Source of the DNA: Sva-07 sp963698565
GTDB taxonomy: Bacteria > Actinomycetota > Acidimicrobiia > Acidimicrobiales > Ilumatobacteraceae
Direction: 5' to 3'
NCBI GenBank assembly: GCA_963698565.1
Contig: CAVORH010000002.1
Span: forward strand, 1-64,000
DNA: 64,000 nucleotides
This document shows positions 63,990 to 64,000 of this stretch, piece after piece. Both the position numbers and the translations under genes were made by a program. Under the pieces are notes generated by a model. The model made no database searches. It worked only from the letters and a program-made list of their open reading frames with translations, and was not told the DNA's origin. The stretch's first letter is position 1. The number at the start of each line of letters is the position of its first letter.

Positions 63990-64000
63990 GCCCCGATGCT

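Overview
The window is high-GC actinobacterial DNA. Two WhiB regulators, a SenX3/RegX3 pair beside a pst operon with an 11-nt-periodic PHO box, TatA, a B12-dependent mutase subunit, a K+-type membrane pyrophosphatase, and many leaderless starts (a TANNNT box 6-9 nt before ATG/GTG) all fit. The gene mix suggests class Acidimicrobiia, perhaps an Ilumatobacter-like marine lineage; this is an inference from gene content, not a taxonomic test. I saw no rRNA, tRNA, CRISPR array, insertion sequence or replication origin.

Layout. 1-4.2 kb (minus): two orphan NarL-type response regulators, one fused across a frameshift to a class III cyclase, then an FtsX-type ABC exporter. 4.3-9.1 kb: a secreted helical-repeat protein, an ABC-F ATPase, a thioredoxin-fold protein with an in-frame UGA that I read as selenocysteine, and a pterin dehydratase/glyoxalase-like fusion. 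9.2-12.7 kb: the helicase gene pcrA, interrupted by an intein. 12.8-17.1 kb: a copper/zinc module (DUF305, YcnI, CopC-CopD, CDF exporter). 18.2-29.8 kb: core metabolism (B12 mutase subunit, sucCD, purH, metF, a frameshifted mdh) plus two tandem acyltransferase-SGNH proteins. 30-37.5 kb: accessory and housekeeping genes (AbiEi-like protein, META lipoprotein, purine phosphorylase, Fpg/Nei glycosylase, SCP2, DUF4349, SDR, DUF3097). 37.5-43.4 kb: membrane pyrophosphatase and sdhCAB. 43.4-50.6 kb: two glycosidase-like genes, and a MoxR/VWA pair split by an inverted insert. 50.8-51.8 kb: whiB, tatA, whiB. 52-61.6 kb: phosphate regulon (ppk, pstSCAB, phoU, senX3, regX3). 61.6-64 kb: a frameshifted MFS transporter and a DUF2342-like protein.

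How it fits together. SenX3/RegX3 and PhoU sense and transduce phosphate status, the PHO box upstream of pstS is their likely target, PstSCAB imports phosphate, and Ppk stores it as polyphosphate. SucCD, SdhCAB and Mdh are TCA-cycle enzymes.

What stands out: (1) the UGA codon with a fitting bacterial SECIS hairpin just downstream; (2) three families of long, near-perfect intergenic palindromes reused at many gene junctions, some containing stop codons and one pair differing by a compensatory change; (3) an intein with GIY-YIG-like rather than LAGLIDADG-like motifs; (4) three genes each broken by one apparently inserted base, which may be sequence errors.
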